A model generated the notes under the pieces. It worked only from the letters and a program-made list of their open reading frames with translations. It did no database searches and was not told the DNA's origin. A DNA stretch of 54,098 nucleotides from Oscillatoriales cyanobacterium (GTDB lineage: Bacteria > Cyanobacteriota > Cyanobacteriia > Cyanobacteriales > Laspinemataceae), in NCBI GenBank assembly GCA_011390955.1, contig JAABRM010000049.1, positions 1 through 54,098 on the forward strand, in the 5' to 3' direction. Shown here in pieces: positions 25,172 to 32,638 of this stretch. A program made the position numbers and the translations under genes. The number at the start of each line of letters is the position of its first letter. Position 1 is the stretch's first letter.

Positions 25172-26230
25172 ATGTTTTTTCAGCTAGTTGTTAATCAAAT
25201 TGCTTTTTTCGCGAGAAAGATGCGGGTATCTTTCAAACGTTTTATTACCAAAAAACCCGACCCAACGAAACTCGAAGCTATCAGAAGCGAGTTAATCGAA
25301 GAATCGGCGCTGGATTCCACCTATCTGATTTTAATTATTAGCTCCTGTATTATCGCCACATTAGGGTTACTGGCAAACAGTACCGCTGTGATTATTGGGG
25401 CGATGATTGTCGCCCCTTTAATGTTGCCCATTAGAAGTTTAGCTTTTGGGGCTTTGGAAGGGGATTTATTGCTTTTTCGTCGAGGCTTAATTGCCGTAAC
25501 GGTGGGAACTTGTTTAGCCATAGCCCTGGCTTTGTTTTTGGGTTCTGTGGTGGGACTTTCTACTTTTGGTAGCGAAATTTTAGCGCGTTCTAAACCAAAT
25601 TTATTAGATTTGGGAATTGCGATCGCTGCTGGCTGTATCAGTGGCTATGCTAAAGTACAACCAAAAATTTCTAGTAGTTTAGCCGGAACCGCGATCGCCG
25701 TTGCTTTAATGCCTCCAGTATGCGTGATTGGTTTGGGATTAGCTAATGGAAATTCAGTGCTGAGTTTCGGGGCATTGTTACTTTATTTGACTAACTTGTT
25801 GGGGATTACCTTATCTTGCATGATGGCTTTTTTCATCTCTGGTTATACTCCATTTACTCAAGCCAAACGAGCCTTAACTTTAGCCACTATTTTCACCAGT
25901 ATTCTGCTGATTCCCCTCAGTATTAGTTTTATTGATTTAGTCCGGCAAAGTCGGCTAGAAAGTAGTTTAAAACAAGCCTTACTCAATCGAACAATTACAT
26001 TTCAAAGAGTCGATTTAATCAAAACTGAAACCAATTGGTTCGTCGAACCACCTGAAGTTAGATTAACGGTTAGGACAAGAGAAACCGTCACTCCCTACCA
26101 GGTCGAACTGATTGAGGAATTTTTATTCAAGGCAATGGGTGAAAGGTTTACCTTAGTTTTTGATATTAGTCAGGTGGCAGAAGTCCGCCGAGAAGGAATG
26201 AAACCCGCGATCGAAAACCAAGATAAATAA
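25172..26230 (+). CDS. DUF389 multi-pass membrane protein
   Basis: 352 residues. A cytoplasmic N-terminal segment (about 1-45) is followed by five to six membrane helices (about 48-265). It contains the family's signature SCIIATLGLLANSTAVIIGAM...APLMLPIRSLAFG, and later SSLAGTAIAVALMPPVCVIGLGLA. A soluble C-terminal beta/alpha region (about 270-345, PPEVRLTVRTRETVTPYQ) ends the protein. DUF389 (TIGR00341) proteins are widespread and uncharacterised; a transport role has been guessed from the helix pattern only. The gene is separated from vipp1 by a terminator and from the next gene by about 390 bp, so it is probably expressed alone. Confidence 0.88.
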   Translation: MFFQLVVNQIAFFARKMRVSFKRFITKKPDPTKLEAIRSELIEESALDSTYLILIISSCIIATLGLLANSTAVIIGAMIVAPLMLPIRSLAFGALEGDLLLFRRGLIAVTVGTCLAIALALFLGSVVGLSTFGSEILARSKPNLLDLGIAIAAGCISGYAKVQPKISSSLAGTAIAVALMPPVCVIGLGLANGNSVLSFGALLLYLTNLLGITLSCMMAFFISGYTPFTQAKRALTLATIFTSILLIPLSISFIDLVRQSRLESSLKQALLNRTITFQRVDLIKTETNWFVEPPEVRLTVRTRETVTPYQVELIEEFLFKAMGERFTLVFDISQVAEVRREGMKPAIENQDK

Positions 26231-26623
26231 CTATGTTTTTATCGCTTTTCTCATCTATTCCCAGATAATATCTCTATGGCACAACCTTAAAAAAAAGTAA
26301 AAAAAACCAAGATTATAATTTTTCAGGGTATCATAAAAATAGATCGCTATTTTCAGGATGCTATCTGGGATTGCCAATGGTTGCCAATTTTAAAACCCGT
26401 CTTTGCTATGGTTTTTAGTAGTAAAATAAACCGATAATTAGGTGAACATAATTAATTGCACTTTTCTTTTCCCGCCGATAGGCTGTGGATTCCCGTCGGA
26501 GTTTACCCCCGCGAATGCGTGGGGCGGGAATGACAGTTTTTTTCTCTGATATGGTCTGTGGTGCATTTATTTTTGCCCGTAAACTTAATTATAGCGATCG
26601 CCCTCTTACCTAGGACAAAGAAT
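26231..26623. other. Gap between DUF389 and the radical SAM gene
   Basis: Mostly AT-rich. Its right part is dispersed element copy 3 (26438-26588), which ends 35 bp before the radical SAM start. The upstream in-frame extension of that gene would read through the element and is therefore rejected. Confidence 0.6.
26438..26588 (+). mobile_element. Dispersed element with terminal inverted repeats, copy 3
   Basis: Starts TTAGGTGAACATAATTAATT (lacking the first bases of the terminus) and ends GGTGCATTTATTTTTGCCC then GTAAACTTAA. The core GGATTCCCGTCGGAGTTTAC is as in copies 2 and 4. It forms part of the 5' region of the downstream gene cluster. Confidence 0.8.
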
Positions 26624-28051
26624 ATGAAAGTCAAAATGATTTTACCTGCCTTGACTGAAGCCTTGAGTCCATTTTGGCGATCGATTAAATATCACCTATT
26701 TCCGCCCTTGGGATTGGCCACAATTGCCGCTTTTTTTGATGAAAATGACGAGATTGATTTACAAGATGAGCACGTCGAAGTCTTGAAGTTGGATGACGAA
26801 CCGGATTTAGTGGTAATTCAAGTCTATATTACCTCCGCTTATCGGGCCTATGAATTAGCAGATCGTTATCGAAAAAAAGGATGTTATGTGGTCTTGGGAG
26901 GAATTCATGTCACCTCATTACCCCAAGAAGCTGCCCCACACGCTGACACCATTTTTATCGGGCCTGGAGAAGATACTTGGCCGCAATTTTTGCACGATTT
27001 TCGGGCCGGTCATCCAGAGAAAATTTATCAGTCAAAAATTCGTAGCTTAGTCGGAGTTCCCCCAGTTCGTCGGGATTTAATTAAGCGATATCATTATCTA
27101 ATTCCTAACTCGATTGTGGTGTCTCGCGGTTGTCCCCATCATTGCGATTTTTGTTATAAAGAAAATTTTTATCAGGGGGGAAAATCTTTTTATACTCAAC
27201 CTGTGGATGATGCTTTGGCGGAAATTGACCGATTACCCGGAAAACATCTCTATTTTTTAGACGATCATCTGTTTGCTAATCAAGCATTTGCTGCTGAGTT
27301 GTTTACCGGAATGCAGGGCATGGGACGGGTTTGGCAAGGGGCAGCAACGGTGGAATCAATTTTAAAACCGGGATTATTAGAAAAAGCGGTAGATGCCGGT
27401 TTAAAAAGTGTGTTTATTGGGTTTGAAACGATTAATGCTGCTAATTTGCGATCGCAGCATAAATATCATAATTTAAATCGAGATTATCATCGGGCAATTC
27501 AAAGGCTGCGGGATTATGGGGTGATGGTGAATGCCAGTTTTGTTTATGGCATGGATAACGACGATGCTACGGTATTTTCCCGCACGGTTGAATGGGCAAT
27601 TCAAGAAGGAGTAGAAACCGCCACTTTTCATATTCTCACACCCTATCCGGGAACGGCTCTTTATGGCAGAATGGTGGCAGAAAATCGCCTAACTGTTGAC
27701 AATTGGGACTTGTATGATACCCGTCATGTGGTTTACCGTCCAACTCTGATGACTCCAGAAATTTTAGCCCAAGGTTATTGGCAATCTTACCGCGATTTTT
27801 ATCGTTGGGATGCTATTTGGCAAGGGTCACGGACTAAGGAAAATTGGCGCGATCGCTTTCGCCATCTTTTATACAGTGGGGCTTGGAAAAAAGCCGAACC
27901 GATTTGGGATATTCTAATTAGACTTAAACAAGTAAATCGTTTACTGCCAATGTTAGAAAATGTCCTCAACGGCTTTAACCCAAATCAGAATTTAGCACAA
28001 AAAACCGCTGATTTCCTCATGCAACCAGATTTAAAAGGGGAAAACTACTGA
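26624..28051 (+). CDS. B12-binding-domain radical SAM protein
   Basis: 475 residues from the ATG at 26624 (MKVKMILPAL). An N-terminal Rossmann-like cobalamin-binding-type domain (about 1-130) has VVIQVYITSAYRAYELA, VLGGIHVTSLP and IFIGPGEDTWP. It lacks the base-off DxHxxG motif. The radical SAM core follows (about 160-400), with the 4Fe-4S cysteines Cys170, Cys174 and Cys177 (SRGCPHHCDFCYKE), then PYPGTALYGRM. A helical C-terminal region completes it. Members carry out radical methylations or rearrangements. The substrate cannot be read from the sequence, although hopanoid and tetrapyrrole-type enzymes have this architecture. It is 2 bp from the RNA-ligase-like gene, so the two are translationally coupled. 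Confidence 0.88.
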   Translation: MKVKMILPALTEALSPFWRSIKYHLFPPLGLATIAAFFDENDEIDLQDEHVEVLKLDDEPDLVVIQVYITSAYRAYELADRYRKKGCYVVLGGIHVTSLPQEAAPHADTIFIGPGEDTWPQFLHDFRAGHPEKIYQSKIRSLVGVPPVRRDLIKRYHYLIPNSIVVSRGCPHHCDFCYKENFYQGGKSFYTQPVDDALAEIDRLPGKHLYFLDDHLFANQAFAAELFTGMQGMGRVWQGAATVESILKPGLLEKAVDAGLKSVFIGFETINAANLRSQHKYHNLNRDYHRAIQRLRDYGVMVNASFVYGMDNDDATVFSRTVEWAIQEGVETATFHILTPYPGTALYGRMVAENRLTVDNWDLYDTRHVVYRPTLMTPEILAQGYWQSYRDFYRWDAIWQGSRTKENWRDRFRHLLYSGAWKKAEPIWDILIRLKQVNRLLPMLENVLNGFNPNQNLAQKTADFLMQPDLKGENY

Positions 28052-28053
28052 TT

Positions 28054-28644
28054 ATGGCTAATAATTCTAACACTTTTGCTAAAAAGCCATCGGATCCGAG
28101 GAAACTTTTCTTTGTTGCCCTGTTGCCTCCCACGGATCTGCAAGCAGAAATCACGGAAATTAAACAATATTTTGCCAGAGAATATCAAAGTTCTCATGCC
28201 CTAAAATCACCCCCCCATATTACCCTCTATCCCCCCTTTAAATGGTTGCCGGAAAATTTACCCCAGCTAAACCAATGTCTCTGTGAGTTTGCCGCTAACT
28301 ATGCACCAATTCCGGTGACGTTAGATGGGTTTGGGGCTTTTGCCCCCAGGGTGATTTTTATCCATCCTTTGAAAACTCCAGAATTAATGACATTGCAAGG
28401 GGATTTGATGGGCTATTTAGCAAGTAATTTGGGGCTGGTGGATGAACGGTCAAAAAATCGGTCTTTTGCTCCTCATATTACCGTGGCTTTTAAAGATTTA
28501 ACGCCGTCAGCTTTTAAAGCCGCATGGCCAAAATTTAGAGATCGCCCATTTTCGACTCAGTTTAGCGCCCATAATTTGACTTTATTAATTCACGATCGCC
28601 AACGGTGGAATATTTGCAGTGAGTTTCCTTTTTTGCCATCTTAA
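28054..28644 (+). CDS. 2'-5' RNA ligase / cyclic phosphodiesterase family (2H) protein
   Basis: 196 residues with two HxT motifs that form the active site: His55-Ile-Thr57 (PPHITLYPPF) and His141-Ile-Thr143 (APHITVAF). This is the 2H phosphoesterase fold, found in bacterial ThpR/LigT. These enzymes ligate or hydrolyse 2',5' or cyclic 2',3' phosphodiester ends of RNA; the in vivo substrate is usually unknown. Length is normal. It starts 2 bp after the radical SAM stop and is followed by a 13-bp-stem hairpin. The radical SAM gene is therefore its closest functional partner, which might hint at RNA- or nucleotide-linked chemistry, but this is inference. Confidence 0.85.
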   Translation: MANNSNTFAKKPSDPRKLFFVALLPPTDLQAEITEIKQYFAREYQSSHALKSPPHITLYPPFKWLPENLPQLNQCLCEFAANYAPIPVTLDGFGAFAPRVIFIHPLKTPELMTLQGDLMGYLASNLGLVDERSKNRSFAPHITVAFKDLTPSAFKAAWPKFRDRPFSTQFSAHNLTLLIHDRQRWNICSEFPFLPS

Positions 28645-28671
28645 CTGGAATTATCGGTGACAAGCGCTATT

Positions 28672-28710
28672 ATAGAAACCGGGTTTCCTGAGAAGTTACC
28701 CGGTTTCTAT
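28672..28710. repeat. Perfect inverted repeat with AGAAACCGGGT arms
   Basis: ATAGAAACCGGGT (28672-28684) pairs with ACCCGGTTTCTAT (28698-28710) around a 13-nt loop. It sits between the 2H gene and panB, 14 bp before the panB ATG. It is a dispersed cyanobacterial palindrome and may act as a terminator or processing site. A fragment (CCGGTTTCTATTG) recurs near 47779. Confidence 0.75.
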
Positions 28711-28724
28711 CAAATCGTAAAACT

Positions 28725-29507
28725 ATGCCAGTCACCATCCAACAATTAACTCAATGGAAAGAACAAGGGCGTCCTATTGTGGCATTGACCGCTACGGACT
28801 ATGCGATCGCCCAACTCCTGGATCAAGGCGGACTTGATTTAATCTTAGTCGGTGATTCTTTAGGAATGGTAGCCTTGGGCTATGACACCACCCTTCCGGT
28901 CACTTTAGCGGAAATGATTCACCATGCGAAAGCCGTGCGCCGAGGGGTGAAAAATGCCCTGATGGTGGTGGATTTACCCTTTCTCACCTATCAAGAAAGT
29001 CCCACTCAAGCCCTTCAGTCCGCCGGTAAAATAATTAAAGAAACTGGGGCGCAAGCGGTGAAAATCGAAGGCGGTTATCCCATCATGGCGGAAACTGTTG
29101 CCCGTCTCGTGACTGCGGGAATTCCCGTGCTCGGTCATGTGGGACTCACCCCGCAGTCGGTGCATCAATTAGGATTCAAAAAACAAGGCAAGACCCCGGA
29201 AGCTGCCGAACGGATTTTATCGGAAGCAATGGCCCTAGAACACGCGGGTGCTTTTGGGGTAGTTTTAGAACATATTCCCCCGGAATTAGCCCAACAAATT
29301 ACCCAAACTTTGAGCATTCCTACGATTGGGATTGGGGCCGGGCCGCACTGTGATGGACAGATTCTTGTCACCCATGATTTGTTAGGAATTTCTGATAAAC
29401 AACCCCCCTTTGTCAAGGTCTATGCCAATTTACGCCAGCAGATTATTTATGCCGTTCAACAATATGGCACTGATGTCAGAGAAAGGATTTTTCCCGAAGA
29501 GGCATAA
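28725..29507 (+). CDS. panB: 3-methyl-2-oxobutanoate hydroxymethyltransferase
   Basis: 260 residues, the normal length. It is the first committed enzyme of pantothenate and coenzyme A synthesis: it transfers a hydroxymethyl group from methylene-tetrahydrofolate to ketoisovalerate. Metal and substrate residues lie in [20 protein letters not shown] (Asp of VGDS), MVVDLPF, AVKIEGG and the catalytic-region Glu in VVLEHIP; the C-terminal [14 protein letters not shown] is also typical. It is a TIM barrel that forms decamers in the cytoplasm. The devC gene starts 7 bp after its stop, so the two are probably cotranscribed, although no metabolic link is evident. Confidence 0.96.
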   Translation: MPVTIQQLTQWKEQGRPIVALTATDYAIAQLLDQGGLDLILVGDSLGMVALGYDTTLPVTLAEMIHHAKAVRRGVKNALMVVDLPFLTYQESPTQALQSAGKIIKETGAQAVKIEGGYPIMAETVARLVTAGIPVLGHVGLTPQSVHQLGFKKQGKTPEAAERILSEAMALEHAGAFGVVLEHIPPELAQQITQTLSIPTIGIGAGPHCDGQILVTHDLLGISDKQPPFVKVYANLRQQIIYAVQQYGTDVRERIFPEEA

Positions 29508-29513
29508 ATAAAA

Positions 29514-30668
29514 ATGTTTCGTAAAATTCCCTTAGCTTGGTTACAACTGACCAGAGAAAAAAGCCGATTATGCGCCGCTTTAGCGGGGATTGTTTTTGCG
29601 GATATTTTAATGTTTATGCAGTTAGGATTCCGCGAAGCTTTATTTAATTCTAACACCCGGATGCATAAAAATTTAAACGCTGATTTAGTGATGATTAATA
29701 CGAAATCAGAATCTTTAGTTTCTGTGCAAAAATTTTCTCATCGGCGTTTATACCAAACTCTGGGTTTTTCCGAAGTGGAAGCGATCGCCCCCTTATATGT
29801 AGGTCAACTCAAATGGAAAAATCCCTTTAATCGCAAAGATCGGGTGATTTTAGTGTTTGGCATGAAACCGAGTCAACCGGCTTTTTTAATGCCAGAAGTG
29901 GCCGAAAAATCTCATTTAATTCAACTCCCAGATGTGGTATTATTTGATCGAATGTCGCGGCGGGAGTTTGGCGAAGTAGCCCAAGCAGTTGACCAAGGAA
30001 AACCTGTCACCACCGAGGTGGGAGTTAGGCGAATTGAAGTAAAAGGTTTATTTAGTTTGGGGGCATCTTTTGCCGCTGATGGGAATTTAATCACCAGTGA
30101 TTTAAATTTTATTCGCCTATTTCCGAATCGTCGCCTGGGAGAAATTGACATCGGTTTAATTAGACTAAAACCGAATAGTGACCCCACCGCAGTCTTGGCG
30201 AAAATTCGCCAATATTTACCCAGTGACGTGCAAGTTTTTACCAAACAAGGCTATCTGGATTATGAAAAATCCTATTGGGAAAAACGCACCGCCATTGGCT
30301 TTGTGTTTCGGTTTGGGGTGATTATGGGTTTTATTGTGGGCTTGGTGATTGTTTATCAAATTATTTATACTGATGTGGCGGATCATTTGGCGGAATACGC
30401 GACTCTCAAAGCAATGGGATATCAAGAGGTTTATTTTTATAGTTTAGTGCTTCAAGAAGCTTTTTTATTGGCAATTTTAGGCTATATTCCCGGAATTGTT
30501 TGTAGTTTATTTTTGTATAAAATGGCAAGGTCAGCCACTATGTTACCGATTTTAATGACCCTGCCTAGGGTGCTGACTGTTCTGGGATTGACGATTTTTA
30601 TGTGTGCGGTTTCCGGCGCGATCGCCATGCGGAAATTGCAAGAAGCTGACCCAGCGGATATTTTTTAG
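29514..30668 (+). CDS. devC: DevC-type ABC transporter permease (orphan)
   Basis: 384 residues. N-terminal membrane helix (PLAWLQLTREKSRLCAALAGIVFADILMF split around residues 7-35), a large periplasmic domain (about 40-260) and three C-terminal helices (about 263-290, 310-345, 350-370) give the MacB/FtsX-like permease pattern. LGFREALFNSN, HLAEYATLKAMGY and the end KLQEADPADIF are typical of DevC. In heterocystous strains DevBCA plus TolC exports envelope glycolipids. Here neither the ATPase DevA nor the adaptor DevB is adjacent, so partners must be elsewhere or absent. It lies 7 bp after panB and ends in a convergent heptamer array. Confidence 0.9.
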   Translation: MFRKIPLAWLQLTREKSRLCAALAGIVFADILMFMQLGFREALFNSNTRMHKNLNADLVMINTKSESLVSVQKFSHRRLYQTLGFSEVEAIAPLYVGQLKWKNPFNRKDRVILVFGMKPSQPAFLMPEVAEKSHLIQLPDVVLFDRMSRREFGEVAQAVDQGKPVTTEVGVRRIEVKGLFSLGASFAADGNLITSDLNFIRLFPNRRLGEIDIGLIRLKPNSDPTAVLAKIRQYLPSDVQVFTKQGYLDYEKSYWEKRTAIGFVFRFGVIMGFIVGLVIVYQIIYTDVADHLAEYATLKAMGYQEVYFYSLVLQEAFLLAILGYIPGIVCSLFLYKMARSATMLPILMTLPRVLTVLGLTIFMCAVSGAIAMRKLQEADPADIF

Positions 30669-30906
30669 TTATTGGTTCTTTGTTGGTTGTTCTTTGTTGG
30701 TTGTTCTTTGTTATTTGTTGGTTGTTGTTTGTTGGTTGTTCTTTGTTATTTGTTGGTTGTTGGTGGCGTAAATCCAATTAACAAATAACAATCAACAATC
30801 AACAATCAACCACCAACCAACAACAACCAACCAACAACAACCAACAACAACCAACCAACAACAACCAACCAACAACAATCAACAATCAACCAACAACAAA
30901 TAACAA
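30669..30906. repeat. Mirror-image heptamer array between devC and murQ
   Basis: TTGTTGG/TTCTTTG-type heptamers occupy about 30672-30763 and the complementary CAACAAC/CAACCAA type about 30780-30905. The array fills the entire convergent gap right up to both stop codons, with the same polarity as the arrays at 2510 and 8723. Confidence 0.9.
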
Positions 30907-31827
30907 TTATTTTTGACTGTTAAAAGCGTCTACGGCATTTCTAAGATGTCCTTGATGTTTGGCTAGGAATTGTTTGCCAGTTTCGGCATCTAGTCCAGTC
31001 CAATGCATTAATAAGGCCAATTTCACCGATCGCCCGCTTTTTTCCAGGAGATAGCCGCATTCCGTCCGGTTGAGATGGGTCAAATCTTCGAGAATGCGTA
31101 ATGAGCGATCGTGCAGTTTGCGATTAGTTACGGCTACGTCAATCATCCGGTTGCCATAAACTTTGCCCAACTTGACCATCACCCCAGTAGAAATAATATT
31201 TAAGGCCATTTTGGTGACAGTGCCCGCTTTCAGACGAGTGGAACCAGCGAGAATTTCCGGCCCCACCACGAGACGCAGTTCAATATCCGCGTTGCTGCTG
31301 GCTTGATCCGTGGGGACGCAACTCATAAAGGCAGTGGTGGCGCCCCTACTCCGAGCCGCGTCTAGGGCGCCCAACACATAAGGGGTCGTCCCTCCCGCAC
31401 TAATGCCGATCACCACATCCAATTCGGTGACACGACGATGAGCGATCGCCTCTTCCCCGTCCTCATATTTATCCTCTAAGTTTTCCGAAGACCGCACCAA
31501 AGCCCCCGCCCCCCCAGCAATAATTCCTTGGATTAATTCTGGGGGAGTGCAAAAAGTGGGGGGACATTCCGCCGCATCTAATACTCCCAAACGCCCGCTG
31601 GTGCCTGCCCCCACATAGAATAGTCTGCCTCCTTTCCTTAAAGCCGTGGCAGTGCGATCGATGACTTCTGCCAAAGGTTCTTGGGCATTCGCGATCGCCT
31701 CCAGGGTCTTGGCATCTTCCTGATTAAATAACTGCACCAACTCCAGAGAAGTCAGTTGATCTAAATTTTGACTTTTCGGATTAACCTGTTCCGTCAGCAA
31801 AAATCCTCGGTCTTCCAAGCGATTCAT
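30907..31827 (-). CDS. murQ: N-acetylmuramic acid 6-phosphate etherase
   Basis: 306 residues, the normal length. MurQ cleaves the lactyl ether of MurNAc-6-phosphate to GlcNAc-6-phosphate and D-lactate during peptidoglycan recycling in the cytoplasm. The SIS sugar-phosphate-binding domain is clear: FYVGAGTSGRLGVLDAAECPP (the Glu of AAEC is the catalytic residue), GISAGGTTPYVLGALDAAR and GSTRLKAGTVTKMALNI, followed by the C-terminal helical bundle. No anmK or transporter gene is adjacent. The region upstream of its start carries the left arm of a long inverted repeat. Confidence 0.96.
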   Translation of the reverse strand: MNRLEDRGFLLTEQVNPKSQNLDQLTSLELVQLFNQEDAKTLEAIANAQEPLAEVIDRTATALRKGGRLFYVGAGTSGRLGVLDAAECPPTFCTPPELIQGIIAGGAGALVRSSENLEDKYEDGEEAIAHRRVTELDVVIGISAGGTTPYVLGALDAARSRGATTAFMSCVPTDQASSNADIELRLVVGPEILAGSTRLKAGTVTKMALNIISTGVMVKLGKVYGNRMIDVAVTNRKLHDRSLRILEDLTHLNRTECGYLLEKSGRSVKLALLMHWTGLDAETGKQFLAKHQGHLRNAVDAFNSQK

Positions 31828-31893
31828 AGAAATTTTCCTTGATGGTTATTCGTTATTCGTGATTGGTTATGGGGAAGGGGTGTAGGGGAACAC

Positions 31894-31982
31894 AATTAAC
31901 AATTGATAATTGATAATTGACAATTAAAGAAAATTATCAATTATCAATTATCAATTATCAATTATCAATTATCAATTACACC
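31894..31982. repeat. AATTATC heptamer array, left arm of a 44-bp perfect inverted repeat
   Basis: Three AATTGAT-type units, a unique core (CAATTAAAGAAAATT) and about eight ATTATCA units. Bases 31901-31944 are the exact reverse complement of 32533-32576, and the match extends to about 51 bp with one mismatch. The arms bracket the DUF3110 gene. Confidence 0.92.
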
Positions 31983-32000
31983 CCACATACCGCCGCCAAC

Positions 32001-32390
32001 CTACAAAAGTCCTTCCAACTGACGGCGAATGCGATCGAGTTCGCTTTCGGACATAGTGCGTTCCTCCGACTCCGCAGTCTCCGCACTGCCTGGGGTGCGA
32101 TCGGGACTCCAGTCTGGGCTGTCCACATTGTTTTCCGGGGGGAGTTCTAACTGACCTTCAGAAATCAGTTTTGGCTCATAACCCGCACTAAGACAGAATT
32201 CTTCAATTTCTTCAGAATCAAACGCTTCCGGGGTGGGGGCACCAAAATCTTGCGCTTCCAGCATCAGCGCATAGCGAGTCGCATCATCTTCTGACTCAAA
32301 CATTAATACGACATTGCGATCGCCCACCTGAAGTGTATGGATCCCTTCATTATCGGTTCGGGCATTAAACAACAAAACATAGATTCGCAT
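32001..32390 (-). CDS. DUF3110 family protein
   Basis: 129 residues. The N-terminal half (MRIYVLLFNARTDNEGIHTL and FESEDDATRYALMLEAQDFG) is the conserved DUF3110 domain, a small soluble alpha/beta unit found in cyanobacteria and plastids with no known function. The acidic C-terminal half (SEEIEEFCLSAGYEPKL, then a Glu/Ser-rich linker) ends in a short helix (SELDRIRRQLEGLL). The gene is complete, has an ATG start, and is separated from murQ by the left heptamer arm and from the tamB-like gene by the right arm. Expression is probably independent of both neighbours. Confidence 0.82.
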   Translation of the reverse strand: MRIYVLLFNARTDNEGIHTLQVGDRNVVLMFESEDDATRYALMLEAQDFGAPTPEAFDSEEIEEFCLSAGYEPKLISEGQLELPPENNVDSPDWSPDRTPGSAETAESEERTMSESELDRIRRQLEGLL

Positions 32391-32638
32391 GGATCGAGCA
32401 CGATTTTCCTTACCTGAATTATTGCCTTTATCTTACAAGGGTGTAGGCTGTAGGGTGTAGGGGGGCAGGGTGTAGGGAAGCCGCCGTCGTGTAGGGTGTA
32501 GGGTGTAGGGTGTAGGGTGTAGGGAAGAGGGAATAATTGATAATTTTCTTTAATTGTCAATTATCAATTATCAATTGTCAATTATTCCCCACACCCCACA
32601 CCTCCCACACCTCCCACACCTCCCACACCTCATCCCCT
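32391..32638. repeat. Divergent gap: TGTAGGG heptamers, inverted-repeat arm and nonamer array
   Basis: TGTAGGG units at about 32441-32524, then the right arm of the 44-bp inverted repeat (32533-32576), then CACACCTCC nonamers (about 32591-32631) ending 8 bp before the tamB ATG. Promoters for both genes must be embedded in or displaced by these arrays. Confidence 0.88.

Noticed and set aside
26558-26623. 22-residue extension of the radical SAM protein
   Set aside because: It reads through the end of dispersed element copy 3; the family start is at MKVKMILPAL.
30669-30906. CRISPR array
   Set aside because: Units are 7 bp, imperfect and without spacers; no cas genes are in the window.
32537-32638. 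34-residue N-terminal extension of the TamB-like protein
   Set aside because: It only translates the inverted-repeat arm and the CACACCTCC nonamers; the membrane anchor follows naturally from the ATG at 32639.
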